Assembly: GCA_045635765.1 (NCBI GenBank)
Contig: JAZTWH010000011.1
Coordinates: 1-64,000 of the forward strand
Source: RGIG995 sp045635765
GTDB lineage: Bacteria; Bacillota; Clostridia; Oscillospirales; UBA644
Direction of reading: 5' to 3'
DNA length: 64,000 bases
The position numbers were made by a program, and so were the translations under genes. Shown here one piece after another: positions 32,604 through 40,652 of the stretch (its first letter is position 1; every line of letters starts with the position of its first letter). The notes under the pieces were generated by a model, which did no database searches, was not told where the DNA came from, and saw nothing but the letters and a program-made list of their open reading frames with translations.

Positions 32604-34580
32604 TTATTTGAGGGGTTGGTTGGGGTGGGCTTCTGCCAAATATTCGTCAATATATCCCATCAATTGGGCCTTGGCGTCGGTGACGGAGGTCTTCTCTGCC
32701 AGGGCTCCTGCCATGGTCAGGTGGCCGCCGCCGTTTTTGAACCGTTCCAGAATCAGCTGGACGTTGACTTCGCCGTAGGACCGGCCGGAGATGTTGGTGT
32801 TGCCATTCTTGTCGGTGAACAAGGTAAAGGATGCCTTGGCGTTCTCAATAGACAGCATTTCATCCGCCGCCTGGGCCGCGGCAATCTTTAGATTTCCGTA
32901 GCCGTCTCCCGTCAGGTGGGCAATGGCAAAGTGTTTTCGGTATAACTCCGCCCCGGCCACGAATTTGACCTTGTTGCGGTAAGTCTCCATGTCGGTCTGG
33001 AAATATTGCTTGACCGCTACCGTGTCAGCCCCGGCCTTCCGCAGGGTTGCAGAGGCGTCGAAGGTGCAGGTATTGGTGCGGATGGTAAAATTCTTGGTAT
33101 CCAGGCAAATGCCGGCCATCAGTGCGTTGGCTTCGATGGCGGGGAAGGTATAAACGTCCATGTAATGGAACAGTTCCGTAACCATCTCGCAGGTGGAGGA
33201 TGCGTAGGGCTCCTGATAGAGAAGTTTGGGCTCCTGGATGCAGTCCACACCCTTCCGGTGATGGTCGATGACGTAGACCGTATGTGCTTTTTTCAAAATC
33301 TCCGGGGCTACGGTATGTTCTGCCCGATGGGTATCCACCACTACTACGGCGGTGCGTTTGCCCAAATAATCCAAAGCTTCCTTGCGGTTAATAAACCACT
33401 CGGCGTGGGTGGGGTCGGACTTCAGGTCGTGAAGCAATTTTCCCGTAAGGTCGGTGCTTTCTTCCACGATGATTTTCGCTTCGATTCCCCGTTGCGTGGC
33501 GATTCGTGCCATGCCCACGGAGGCTCCCAAGCAGTCCATATCTCCGTAATTGTGTCCCATGATGATCATGGTGTCGATTTCCTTCAGGTGCTCGGACAGG
33601 GCGTTTGCCATGACCCGGGTCCGTACGCGGGTTCGTCTGGCTCCGCCACTGCTCCGGCCTCCGTAGAAGGTGTATCCTCCCGAGTGCTTGACCGCCGCCT
33701 GGTCGCCGCCCCGGGACAGGGCCATATCCAAGGCTCCCCGGGCCGCTTCCTCCGCTTTTGCAAAGCTTTCCGCGTCGGCCCCGACTCCGATGGAGAGGGT
33801 GGGGGAAAGCTTCGAGGGGGTCTGCATGGTCCGGATCCGGTCCATGATATCAAAGCGGGATTTTTCAAATTCCGCCAGGGCCCGGTTCTCAAAAACAAAC
33901 AAATACCGTTCCCGTTCTCCGTGACAGAGAATTCCGCCCGATTCCTGGGCCCATTCGTCGATGGTCTCGTCGATCAGTGCCATGGCGTTGGACCGTTCGG
34001 TCTCCTTCAGCCCGGTGAATACCTCGTCGTAGTTATCCACGATCAGGTGGGCTACCACCGGCCGGGAGAGGTTGTATTCCCGTTCCAGCAAATGGTGCCG
34101 GGTGGTGTCGAACAGGTAAAAGATGAACATTTCGTTGTGCTCGCCGAACTGGTAGCAGTCCATGTAGGCGGAGTAAAATTTCCCGTCAAACTTCAGCTCG
34201 GTGACCCGTTGCTCCAAAAGGTCTTTGTTCAGTTGTCGCACGTTGTGCAGAGTCAGGAGGGTGCTCTCTGCCGTGGCGTCGGTGAAGGCTTCGTTGTACC
34301 ACAGAATGATTCCCTTTTCATCGGAAATAACGATGGGGACGGGGAAATCCACAAGACGCTTTTGGGAGGTCATGTTCAGCATGTCCACGATAGCGTGGGC
34401 CAGATTCTTCTTCCGACGGCCGGCAATAAAAAGCCGGATTTCATTGACAATGATGCAAAGGGTAAACAGGATGCAAAGACAGAGCCAAACCTTACGCTCT
34501 GCCGTCCATACGGCAAAAATGCCTGCCGGAATCAAAAACAAATAAGAAAGCCGGTCTAAAACGGGATACGATCGTTTCAT
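32604..34580 (-). CDS. gdpP: Cyclic-di-AMP phosphodiesterase GdpP
   Basis: GdpP degrades the second messenger c-di-AMP, which controls potassium and osmotic balance. The 658 residues comprise two N-terminal membrane helices (about 10-55), a PAS-like domain (about 80-170), a degenerate GGDEF domain (about 175-305) and a C-terminal DHH/DHHA1 phosphodiesterase. Catalytic motifs are IIMGHNYGDMDCLGAS near residue 342, VVVDTHRAEHT, VIDHHRKG and the DHHA1 stretch KNGGGHLTMAGA near residue 625. Its ATG overlaps the stop of the DUF2232 gene, matching the yybS-gdpP-rplI-dnaB order of Bacillus. Confidence 0.95.
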   Translation of the reverse strand: MKRSYPVLDRLSYLFLIPAGIFAVWTAERKVWLCLCILFTLCIIVNEIRLFIAGRRKKNLAHAIVDMLNMTSQKRLVDFPVPIVISDEKGIILWYNEAFTDATAESTLLTLHNVRQLNKDLLEQRVTELKFDGKFYSAYMDCYQFGEHNEMFIFYLFDTTRHHLLEREYNLSRPVVAHLIVDNYDEVFTGLKETERSNAMALIDETIDEWAQESGGILCHGERERYLFVFENRALAEFEKSRFDIMDRIRTMQTPSKLSPTLSIGVGADAESFAKAEEAARGALDMALSRGGDQAAVKHSGGYTFYGGRSSGGARRTRVRTRVMANALSEHLKEIDTMIIMGHNYGDMDCLGASVGMARIATQRGIEAKIIVEESTDLTGKLLHDLKSDPTHAEWFINRKEALDYLGKRTAVVVVDTHRAEHTVAPEILKKAHTVYVIDHHRKGVDCIQEPKLLYQEPYASSTCEMVTELFHYMDVYTFPAIEANALMAGICLDTKNFTIRTNTCTFDASATLRKAGADTVAVKQYFQTDMETYRNKVKFVAGAELYRKHFAIAHLTGDGYGNLKIAAAQAADEMLSIENAKASFTLFTDKNGNTNISGRSYGEVNVQLILERFKNGGGHLTMAGALAEKTSVTDAKAQLMGYIDEYLAEAHPNQPLK

Positions 34581-35698
34581 TGATACGTTCCTCCTCCGAA
34601 AGTTCCCCGCAGGTCACGGCCCGTGGAGAAGAGCCCTGCAATGAGCAACAGCGACCCACCGCAGGAGGATAAGCTGACCAGAACGGTAGCGATGATCAGA
34701 AATACGCGGGCGACCGTCGAACGGGCCCGGGTGTTGATAATAAAGAGGACCACGGAAAACCCGGCAAAGGTCAGGATGGCCGAAGCCACGCTAACCACGT
34801 TCATGGCCGCGATCTGCAGAACGGAGCCGGATTCCGAAAACATATTGACCAGGAGAAATACAAAATACAAAGGGGAAAGGATTCGGCCGGGACGGTATCC
34901 GTCCAGCCGGCCCATATGCTTGATCTCCACGGCGGGATCTCTTTTCAGTGCGGCCTTGGTTCCCCACCAGACGATCGTCATCAGGGTCAGGATGCCGATG
35001 GTGAAAATCGCCGGAGCAATGGACAAAAAGAGTTCAACCGCCTGGGATGCGGCTTCTTCTGCGGAAAGGGTTCCTATCAGGTTGGAAACGTCGGTTCCGT
35101 TGGGCAGGGCAATGTCTTGGGATTGGGTCAGGGTTTGGGCTTCGGTCAGCACCGCCGTCAGGGCATCCTTCAGCCGGTTTGCCACCGTCTCAAAGCAGTA
35201 GGAAAGGGAAAAGGAGTTGCCGGGAGAAGAGATGAAAACCTGAATGACCCCGGCAATGCCGGTAAAGAGGATGGAGGTGAGCAAGCCCGTCTGCAGAGAA
35301 AGCCCGAAGTCGGAACGGGTGAGGATACATCCTGCCAAGGGCAACCCCAATCCGCCCCAGGTGAACAGGGTCAGAAGGCCTATGACGGCAGACCGGGCAA
35401 TCAGTCCGGCGATGAGGGCCGCAACCAGGGCCGCGACTGCCGAAGGAATGGGCACCCGGTACATATATCCTTCCAATTCCGCGGGCTCGTCTTGGGAAAA
35501 TCGGGTCAAGGGATTCTTCCGACGGACGGGACGCACCTCGGTCCCACAGACCAATCCTGCGGCCAAAAAGACGTTGGCTCCCAAACAGCAGGCCAGCCAG
35601 GTGCCCAACAGCCCCAGAAACAGAGCCCCCGTCCCGCATAGAGCGATAGCACTTCCGATCAGGGGATATGCAATTTTAAAATTTTTCGTTTGACTCAT
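34577..35698 (-). CDS. DUF2232 (YybS-type) membrane protein
   Basis: This 373-residue protein has about eight hydrophobic segments, with a longer non-hydrophobic loop around residues 165-225. The pattern and the position directly upstream of gdpP and rplI identify the YybS/DUF2232 family, whose function is not established; the fold is thought to resemble small-molecule transporter subunits. It is the first gene of the operon and has its own promoter. A perfect short hairpin lies in the leader just before the ribosome site AGGAG. Confidence 0.82.
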   Translation of the reverse strand: MSQTKNFKIAYPLIGSAIALCGTGALFLGLLGTWLACCLGANVFLAAGLVCGTEVRPVRRKNPLTRFSQDEPAELEGYMYRVPIPSAVAALVAALIAGLIARSAVIGLLTLFTWGGLGLPLAGCILTRSDFGLSLQTGLLTSILFTGIAGVIQVFISSPGNSFSLSYCFETVANRLKDALTAVLTEAQTLTQSQDIALPNGTDVSNLIGTLSAEEAASQAVELFLSIAPAIFTIGILTLMTIVWWGTKAALKRDPAVEIKHMGRLDGYRPGRILSPLYFVFLLVNMFSESGSVLQIAAMNVVSVASAILTFAGFSVVLFIINTRARSTVARVFLIIATVLVSLSSCGGSLLLIAGLFSTGRDLRGTFGGGTYQ

Positions 35699-35719
35699 GA
35701 GAAAAAAACTCCTGTCTAT

Positions 35720-35736
35720 GCCCGCTTCACGCGGGC
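35720..35736 (-). promoter_or_regulatory. Short hairpin before the DUF2232 ribosome site
   Basis: GCCCGC and GCGGGC flank a 5-nt loop, ending about 8 nt before AGGAG. It may affect translation or mRNA stability of the operon leader. Confidence 0.5.
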
Positions 35737-35769
35737 GTACGCGAGTGAATATGCTATAGAGTATTAAAC

Positions 35770-35798
35770 ATTATACTATACAATAAAGCCCTTGTCAA
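35770..35798 (-). promoter_or_regulatory. Promoter of the DUF2232-gdpP-rplI-dnaB operon
   Basis: Minus-strand TTGACA (35798-35793) and TATAAT (35775-35770) are 17 bp apart. Both match consensus. Confidence 0.85.
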
Positions 35799-35895
35799 TA
35801 CCGTCGGGACAAAAACCATAAAATGTTTGGAAAATGATAACCGTTTCCCCACGGTAGTTTCAAGAAAATGACACAAACAATTCACAGTTTATCCA

Positions 35896-35924
35896 TTGAA
35901 TTCCTTCCAATTTATGGCTATAAT
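35896..35924 (+). promoter_or_regulatory. Promoter of groESL
   Basis: TTGAAT (35896-35901) and TATAAT (35919-35924) are 17 bp apart, immediately before the CIRCE element. Confidence 0.85.
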
Positions 35925-35928
35925 AGTT

Positions 35929-35955
35929 TTAGCACTTCATGTGTGAGAGTGCTAA
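35929..35955 (+). promoter_or_regulatory. CIRCE element (HrcA operator)
   Basis: TTAGCACTT, nine bases, then GAGTGCTAA, matching the CIRCE consensus TTAGCACTC-N9-GAGTGCTAA with one change. It overlaps the expected transcription start of groESL, so HrcA repression under normal temperature is expected. Confidence 0.96.
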
Positions 35956-36002
35956 TCGCATGACGAATACATGAAATTTTTTTAATGGAGGCGTTTTACA
36001 GT

Positions 36003-36287
36003 ATGACGTTAAAACCTTTACTTGACCGCGTCGTCGTGAAGTCCGTGGAAGCGGAAGAAACCACAAAAAGCGGAATTATCCTGGCCGGCTCCGCCAAGGA
36101 AAAACCCCAGGTGATGGAAGTCGTTGCCGTGGGTCCCGGCGGCGTCGTGGACGGCAAGGAAGTGGAAATGTACGTTAAGGTGGGGGATCGGGTGATCACT
36201 GCCAAATATACCGGCACCGAAGTGAAAATCGACGAGACTGAATACACCATTGTCAAGCAGGAAGATATTCTTGCTATCGTGGAATAA
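36003..36287 (+). CDS. groES: Co-chaperonin GroES
   Basis: GroES forms the heptameric lid of the GroEL folding chamber. The 94-residue length is standard. It begins MTLKPLLDRVVVKSVEAEETTKSGIIL-like with the mobile-loop segment TTKSGIILAGSAKEKPQ, and ends with the conserved EDILAIVE. ATG at 36003 is preferred over 35985 because GGAGG lies 9-10 nt upstream and alignment starts there. It is followed 12 bp later by groEL, under CIRCE control. Confidence 0.97.
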   Translation: MTLKPLLDRVVVKSVEAEETTKSGIILAGSAKEKPQVMEVVAVGPGGVVDGKEVEMYVKVGDRVITAKYTGTEVKIDETEYTIVKQEDILAIVE

Positions 36288-36299
36288 GGAGAATTGATT

Positions 36300-37940
36300 A
36301 TGGCAAAACAGATTCTTTACGGAGAAGAAGCCCGCAAGGCTCTCGAACGGGGTGTGGACCAACTGGCCGACACCGTCAAAATTACCCTCGGTCCCAAGGG
36401 CCGCAACGTGGTTCTCGACCGGAAATACGGCTCTCCCCTGATCACCAACGACGGGGTGACCATCGCCAAGGAAGTGGAGCTGGACGATCCCTTTGAAAAC
36501 ATGGGTGCCCAGCTGGTGAAAGAGGTTTCCACCAAGACCAACGACGTAGCCGGAGACGGAACCACCACCGCCACCCTCCTGGCTCAGGCCCTCGTCCGGG
36601 AAGGAATGAAGAACGTCACCGCCGGTGCAAATCCCATCGTTTTGAAGAAGGGGATCCAGAAGGCCGTTTCTGCTGCCGTTGCGGAGATCAAGGCCAACTC
36701 CAAGACCGTTTCTTCCTCCTCCGACATTGCCCGGGTTGCCACCGTTTCTTCTGCCGATGAAGCCATCGGAACGTTGATTGCGGAAGCCATGGAAAAGGTC
36801 ACCAACGACGGCGTGATCACCGTGGAAGAAAGCAAAACCGCCGAAACCTACAGCGAAGTGGTAGAAGGCATGATGTTCGACCGGGGTTATATCACTCCCT
36901 ACATGGTCACCGACACTGATAAGATGGAAGCAGTGATCGACGATGCCCTCGTCCTGATTACCGATAAGAAGATTTCCAACATCCAGGAACTCCTCCCCCT
37001 GCTGGAGCAGATCGTCCAGTCCGGCAAAAAGCTGGTCATCATTGCCGAGGACGTGGAAGGGGAAGCTCTGTCTACGCTGATTGTCAATAAGTTGCGTGGA
37101 ACCTTTACCTGCGTTGCCGTGAAGGCCCCCGGCTTCGGCGATCGCCGCAAGGAAATGCTCCAGGATATCGCCATTCTTACCGGCGGTACTGTTATCAGCG
37201 AAGAAATCGGTCTGGATCTGAAGACCGCCACCCTGGATCTTCTGGGCCGTGCCAATCAGGTGAAGGTGCAGAAGGAAAACACCGTGATCGTCGGCGGAAA
37301 GGGCGACAAGGACGCCATTGCTGCCCGGGTTGCCCAGATCCGCAAGGCCATCGACACCACCTCCTCCGACTTTGACCGGGAAAAGCTCCAGGAGCGTCTC
37401 GCCAAATTGGCCGGCGGCGTTGCCGTCATCAAGGTCGGTGCAGCCACCGAAGTGGAAATGAAGGAAAAGAAGCTCCGCATCGAAGACGCTCTGGCCGCCA
37501 CCAAGGCCGCGGTGGAGGAAGGAATGGTCGCCGGCGGCGGTACTGCGTATATCAACGCAATTCCCGCCGTTTGTGCCCTGCTGGAATCCACGGAAGAGGT
37601 GGATGAAAAGACCGGCATCAAGATCGTTCTTTCCGCCCTGGAGGCCCCCGTCCGCCAGATTGCAACCAACGCCGGAATCGACGGCTCCATCATCGTGGAC
37701 CGAATCAAGAATTCCGATAAGAAGAACTACGGCTACGACGCATACAAAGAAGTGTATTGCGATATGTTCGACGCCGGAATCGTTGACCCCACCAAGGTGA
37801 CCCGTTCCGCCATCGAAGACCCCGCCTCTGCCGCCGCAATGATCCTCACCACCGAGTCCATCGTTGCTGACAAGAAGGACCCCGCTGCCGATGCCGCCGC
37901 CGCGGCCGCCGCTGCAGGTGCCGCCGGCGGAATGTATTGA
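36300..37940 (+). CDS. groEL: Chaperonin GroEL
   Basis: GroEL is the ATP-driven folding chamber, a double ring of 14 subunits. The 546-residue protein starts MAKQILYGEEARKALERGV and shows ATP-site segments TLGPKGRNVVLDR and DVAGDGTTTATLLAQ, the later GGVAVIKVGAATEVE and EEGMVAGGGTAYINA, and the usual glycine-methionine C terminus, here after a run of alanines (AAAAAAAGAAGGMY). The start follows AAGGAG by 7-8 nt; the ATG two codons earlier is not preferred. A clear terminator follows. Confidence 0.98.
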   Translation: MAKQILYGEEARKALERGVDQLADTVKITLGPKGRNVVLDRKYGSPLITNDGVTIAKEVELDDPFENMGAQLVKEVSTKTNDVAGDGTTTATLLAQALVREGMKNVTAGANPIVLKKGIQKAVSAAVAEIKANSKTVSSSSDIARVATVSSADEAIGTLIAEAMEKVTNDGVITVEESKTAETYSEVVEGMMFDRGYITPYMVTDTDKMEAVIDDALVLITDKKISNIQELLPLLEQIVQSGKKLVIIAEDVEGEALSTLIVNKLRGTFTCVAVKAPGFGDRRKEMLQDIAILTGGTVISEEIGLDLKTATLDLLGRANQVKVQKENTVIVGGKGDKDAIAARVAQIRKAIDTTSSDFDREKLQERLAKLAGGVAVIKVGAATEVEMKEKKLRIEDALAATKAAVEEGMVAGGGTAYINAIPAVCALLESTEEVDEKTGIKIVLSALEAPVRQIATNAGIDGSIIVDRIKNSDKKNYGYDAYKEVYCDMFDAGIVDPTKVTRSAIEDPASAAAMILTTESIVADKKDPAADAAAAAAAAGAAGGMY

Positions 37941-37960
37941 TCCAACAGATTCAATGCCGA

Positions 37961-37998
37961 AAACCGCTTCTCCGTCCCCGGAGAAGCGGTTTCTTTAT
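37961..37998 (+). terminator. Terminator of groESL
   Basis: AAACCGCTTCTCC (37961-37973) pairs exactly with GGAGAAGCGGTTT (37980-37992), followed by CTTTAT. Confidence 0.9.
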
Positions 37999-38092
37999 GC
38001 CCCCTGCCGCCGCCTCACCCCCCCCACTCCTCTCCGTTCCGGTCTTTTTTGAGGGGGAATAAATTGTTAAATTGTTTCTTCTTTGACTACAC

Positions 38093-38121
38093 TTGACAAC
38101 GGGTGGTATTTATGGTATAAT
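38093..38121 (+). promoter_or_regulatory. Promoter of the CNNM/CorC gene
   Basis: TTGACA (38093-38098) and TATAAT (38116-38121) are 17 bp apart. The leader from the expected start near 38128 to the gene at 38333 is about 205 nt. Confidence 0.85.
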
Positions 38122-38164
38122 AAGACTCAACGACGGAGAAGCATCTCCGAACAACGAAAGAGAC

Positions 38165-38182
38165 GGTGAAAGCGGAATGGAC
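38165..38182 (+). promoter_or_regulatory. Shared leader motif, copy 1 (ribosome site and start codon of an upstream ORF)
   Basis: GGTGAAAGCGGAATGGAC matches the motif in the mgtE leader (45377-45360, minus) at 15 of 18 positions. GGTGA could act as ribosome site for the ATG at 38177, with 7 nt between them. Confidence 0.7.
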
Positions 38183-38245
38183 GATTGCGGCAGTAGGGCG
38201 GGGCAGCCCCCCAACCCTTCGGGTGCATACCATCTGCTTTTGTAA
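38177..38245 (+). CDS. Possible leader peptide upstream of the CNNM/CorC gene
   Basis: This 22-codon ORF encodes a peptide starting MDDCGSRAGQ, followed by the proline-rich QPPNP and a hydrophobic end, HLLL. Its start codon lies in the shared motif. Its TAA (38243-38245) is only 6 nt before the stem of an intrinsic terminator, so a ribosome at its end would cover the terminator's 5' arm. This arrangement is typical for attenuation by a leader peptide. No homologous peptide is known to me, and the region may instead be a non-coding riboswitch. Codons overlap predicted hairpins (GGGG/CCCC and ACCC/GGGT). Confidence 0.5.
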   Translation: MDDCGSRAGQPPNPSGAYHLLL

Positions 38246-38251
38246 GTGAAT

Positions 38252-38294
38252 ACGGGCATATCCGAGGATTTGGATATGTCCGTTTGTCGTTTTT
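38252..38294 (+). terminator. Leader terminator (attenuator) of the CNNM/CorC gene
   Basis: ACGGGCATATCC (38252-38263) pairs with GGATATGTCCGT (38272-38283) over 12 bp with one G-U pair, followed by TTGTCGTTTTT. It lies upstream of the coding region, not downstream, so transcription must pass it to reach the gene. Confidence 0.85.
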
Positions 38295-38332
38295 AAATTG
38301 ATTTTTACGAAGGAATTGAGGATATTTTTATT

Positions 38333-39634
38333 ATGCTTGGAGCGATACTGCTACAAATTTTTCTAATCGTGCTCAACGCAATTTTTGCCAGTGCGGAGAC
38401 GGCGATGATTTCGTCCAACGCCGCCCGGATCGAGCACCTTGCCGCCGAGGGGGATAAACGGGCCAAGCGGCTGTTGTCTCTCACCGCAAACCCTTCCCGC
38501 TTTTTATCGACGGTGCAGGTCGCCATTACCCTGGCCGGATTCCTGGGAAGTGCTTATGCCGCCGAGAACTTTGCGGAGCCCCTGGTGGGGGTTCTGTTGG
38601 GGCTGGGGGTTCCCCTTTCGGAGGGGGTCCTGGATTCGGTCTGCGTTTTCCTGATCACCATTCTGCTGTCCTATTTCAGCATCGTGTTCGGGGAACTGGT
38701 GCCCAAACGGGTTTCACTGAAGGATCCCGATCAATCGGCACTGCGTCTTTCCGGCCTTCTTTACTTCGTTTCCTGCATCTTCCTTCCCTTCGTGTGGATT
38801 TTGACCAAATCCACCAACGGGGTCTTGCGGATGATGCGGATTGACCCCGATGAATCCGACGACGAGGTAACGGAAGAAGAAATTCGCATGATGTTGGAAT
38901 CGGGAAGCGAAAAGGGCACCATCGATAAGGCGGAGACCGAGATGATCCGCAATATTTTTGAGTTCGACGATACGGATCTGAGTGAAATTTGCACCCATCG
39001 GCGGGACGTTGTGATTTTGTACGAAGAGGAAAGTGCGGAGACCTGGAAGAAGATTCTTCACGAGACCCGGTTCTCCTTCTATCCCATCTGCGGAGAGACC
39101 GCCGACGATATTCGGGGCGTTTTGGATGCGGATAAATTTTTCCGTGCCGCCGGCGAGATGGATTTTGAATCCGCCGTGGCCGCCGCCCGGATCAAGCCCA
39201 TGTTTGTGCCCGAACACGGGAAGGCGGACGTCTTGTTCTCCAAAATGAAGGAAACGGGAGAGACCTTCGCCGTTTTGATCGACGAATACGGTGGAATGCA
39301 GGGTGTGGTCACCTTTTACGATCTGTTGGACTGCCTTGTGGGGAATCTGCGGGGCCGGGAGGCGGAGGAGATCCGCTTCGGCGGAGAAGACCGGTGGATC
39401 GTCTCCGGGTCTGCGTCCCCTGCGTCCGTGGCGGAAGCCCTTGGGGTGGAATTGGACGCGGAGGGCTATGAAACCTTTGGCGGGTACGTGCTGGATCTTT
39501 TGGGCACCATTCCCGAAGACGGTTCCACCCCCGCCACCGAAACCGACGCCTTGCAGTTGCAGGTGACAAAGGTCTCCGACCGCCGCATTGAATCGGTGAC
39601 CGTGACCAAAAAAAACCGAATGGAAGAAGCCTGA
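38333..39634 (+). CDS. CNNM/CorC-type membrane protein (hemolysin family)
   Basis: This 433-residue protein has the architecture of the CNNM/CorC family, linked to magnesium or cobalt handling. An N-terminal DUF21 membrane domain (about 1-140, with ASAETAMISSNAARIEHLA and the FGELVPKRVSLKDPD signature) is followed by a pair of CBS domains (about 190-325) and a CorC_HlyC C-terminal domain (about 335-425). The name hemolysin is historical. Its mRNA leader carries a promoter, a possible leader peptide and a terminator, suggesting control by an intracellular signal, plausibly magnesium. Ribosome site GAGGA. Confidence 0.92.
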   Translation: MLGAILLQIFLIVLNAIFASAETAMISSNAARIEHLAAEGDKRAKRLLSLTANPSRFLSTVQVAITLAGFLGSAYAAENFAEPLVGVLLGLGVPLSEGVLDSVCVFLITILLSYFSIVFGELVPKRVSLKDPDQSALRLSGLLYFVSCIFLPFVWILTKSTNGVLRMMRIDPDESDDEVTEEEIRMMLESGSEKGTIDKAETEMIRNIFEFDDTDLSEICTHRRDVVILYEEESAETWKKILHETRFSFYPICGETADDIRGVLDADKFFRAAGEMDFESAVAAARIKPMFVPEHGKADVLFSKMKETGETFAVLIDEYGGMQGVVTFYDLLDCLVGNLRGREAEEIRFGGEDRWIVSGSASPASVAEALGVELDAEGYETFGGYVLDLLGTIPEDGSTPATETDALQLQVTKVSDRRIESVTVTKKNRMEEA

Positions 39635-39709
39635 CCTTTTATTTTCGCACATTTTTCCTCCCGTTTCCCATTCGGAAGCCCTCGAACGGAAGAGAAAAAA
39701 GGGGAATTC

Positions 39710-39738
39710 TTGACAAATTTGTAGAATTGTGGTACAAT
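39710..39738 (+). promoter_or_regulatory. Promoter of the DUF5684 gene
   Basis: TTGACA (39710-39715) and TACAAT (39733-39738) are 17 bp apart. Ribosome site GAGGAGG precedes the start. Confidence 0.8.
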
Positions 39739-39794
39739 GAAAAAGGAAAAACCAAAAAGCAGTCCTATAACTTAGAAAAAGAGGAGGATTTTTT

Positions 39795-40319
39795 ATGAAT
39801 GACATGATTCAATCCGCATATCCCAAAGGAGGGATGGCCCAGCCCGGGTTTGGAGGGGGAGCTTCCGAAAGCGTGGCCGGAATTCTTGGTATCATTTTTA
39901 TTGTGTTAGGCATCGCCATTGCCCTTGCCGCCGTAGTTTTCTGGATTATTTCCTGGTGGCGGATCTATACCAAGGCCGGAAGACCCGGTTGGGCGAATCT
40001 GATTCCCGTGTACTGTTACGTTGAGCTGTTTCAGGTTGCTTGGGGGAATGGGGCCTACTTCCTGTTCATGCTGATCCCAGGGGTAAATATTCTCGTGGCC
40101 ATTCTCACCGTCCAGAAATTGTCCGAGTCCTTTGGTCACGGCCTTGGCTTTACCCTCGGTCTGTTCTTTTTCCCCTACATCTTTGTCCTCATTTTGGGAT
40201 TGGGAAAATCTAAGCACGTCCGCTATCAGAAGAAATTAGCGGAAACGGCTTTATTGCAGGGCCAGGGAACGGCCGGTGCCCCGTCAGAAGAGGGCAATGT
40301 CCCTGTTTCTTTGGGATAA
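39795..40319 (+). CDS. DUF5684 family membrane protein
   Basis: This 174-residue protein has a glycine-rich cytoplasmic start, a hydrophobic helix (about 29-52) ending in WWRIYTKAGRPGWANLIPVYC, which is the recognisable DUF5684 core, and two or three further helices (about 66-85, 88-100, 112-137). Relatives are small membrane proteins of unknown function that sometimes precede signal peptidase-like proteins. Here it stands alone between its own promoter and terminator. No enzymatic motif is visible. Confidence 0.82.
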   Translation: MNDMIQSAYPKGGMAQPGFGGGASESVAGILGIIFIVLGIAIALAAVVFWIISWWRIYTKAGRPGWANLIPVYCYVELFQVAWGNGAYFLFMLIPGVNILVAILTVQKLSESFGHGLGFTLGLFFFPYIFVLILGLGKSKHVRYQKKLAETALLQGQGTAGAPSEEGNVPVSLG

Positions 40320-40341
40320 TCCGTCCCCGTAAAATTGTAGT

Positions 40342-40372
40342 GGGAGACCGCCTTTTGCGGTCTCCCTTTTTC
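40342..40372 (+). terminator. Terminator of the DUF5684 gene
   Basis: GGGAGACCGC (40342-40351) pairs with GCGGTCTCCC (40357-40366) around CTTTT, followed by six T. Confidence 0.92.
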
Positions 40373-40375
40373 TCA

Positions 40376-40652
40376 AAATAAGATCAGCAGGGAGCATTAC
40401 GGCTTCCTGCTGATCTTGGATTTTCTATGAAAAAATTCTTTGTTTGTGGGCGGTTACGATTGCCGTCCCTAAGAACGGCAACCATAAACACCCAAACACA
40501 CAACAAACATCACAAGGAGTAAGTGGCGGAGAACAAAAGTTTTGCTGGCGAAGGACTCCCCGTGCGTGTGTTTGGCCCTTTCATTCTCTACGGCTATTAT
40601 ACCCTATTTTCCGTTGATTGTCAAGAGGGAGGGGCGATTCTTCACGAAATAG
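40376..40652. other. Spacer with hairpins between convergent genes
   Basis: It contains a 14-bp stem with one mismatch (GATCAGCAGGGAGC at about 40381-40394 with GCTTCCTGCTGATC), probably a two-way terminator, and a second hairpin TTGCCGT/ACGGCAA near 40459-40480. The rest (about 40500-40650) has no recognised gene. Confidence 0.55.

Noticed and set aside
33006..34559. 517-residue plus-strand frame opposite gdpP
   Set aside because: Shadow frame; the minus-strand gene has all GdpP motifs and operon context.
38128..38300. yybP-ykoY (manganese) or NiCo riboswitch before the CNNM/CorC gene
   Set aside because: I could not match their conserved loops. The leader is left as an unassigned attenuator with a possible leader peptide.
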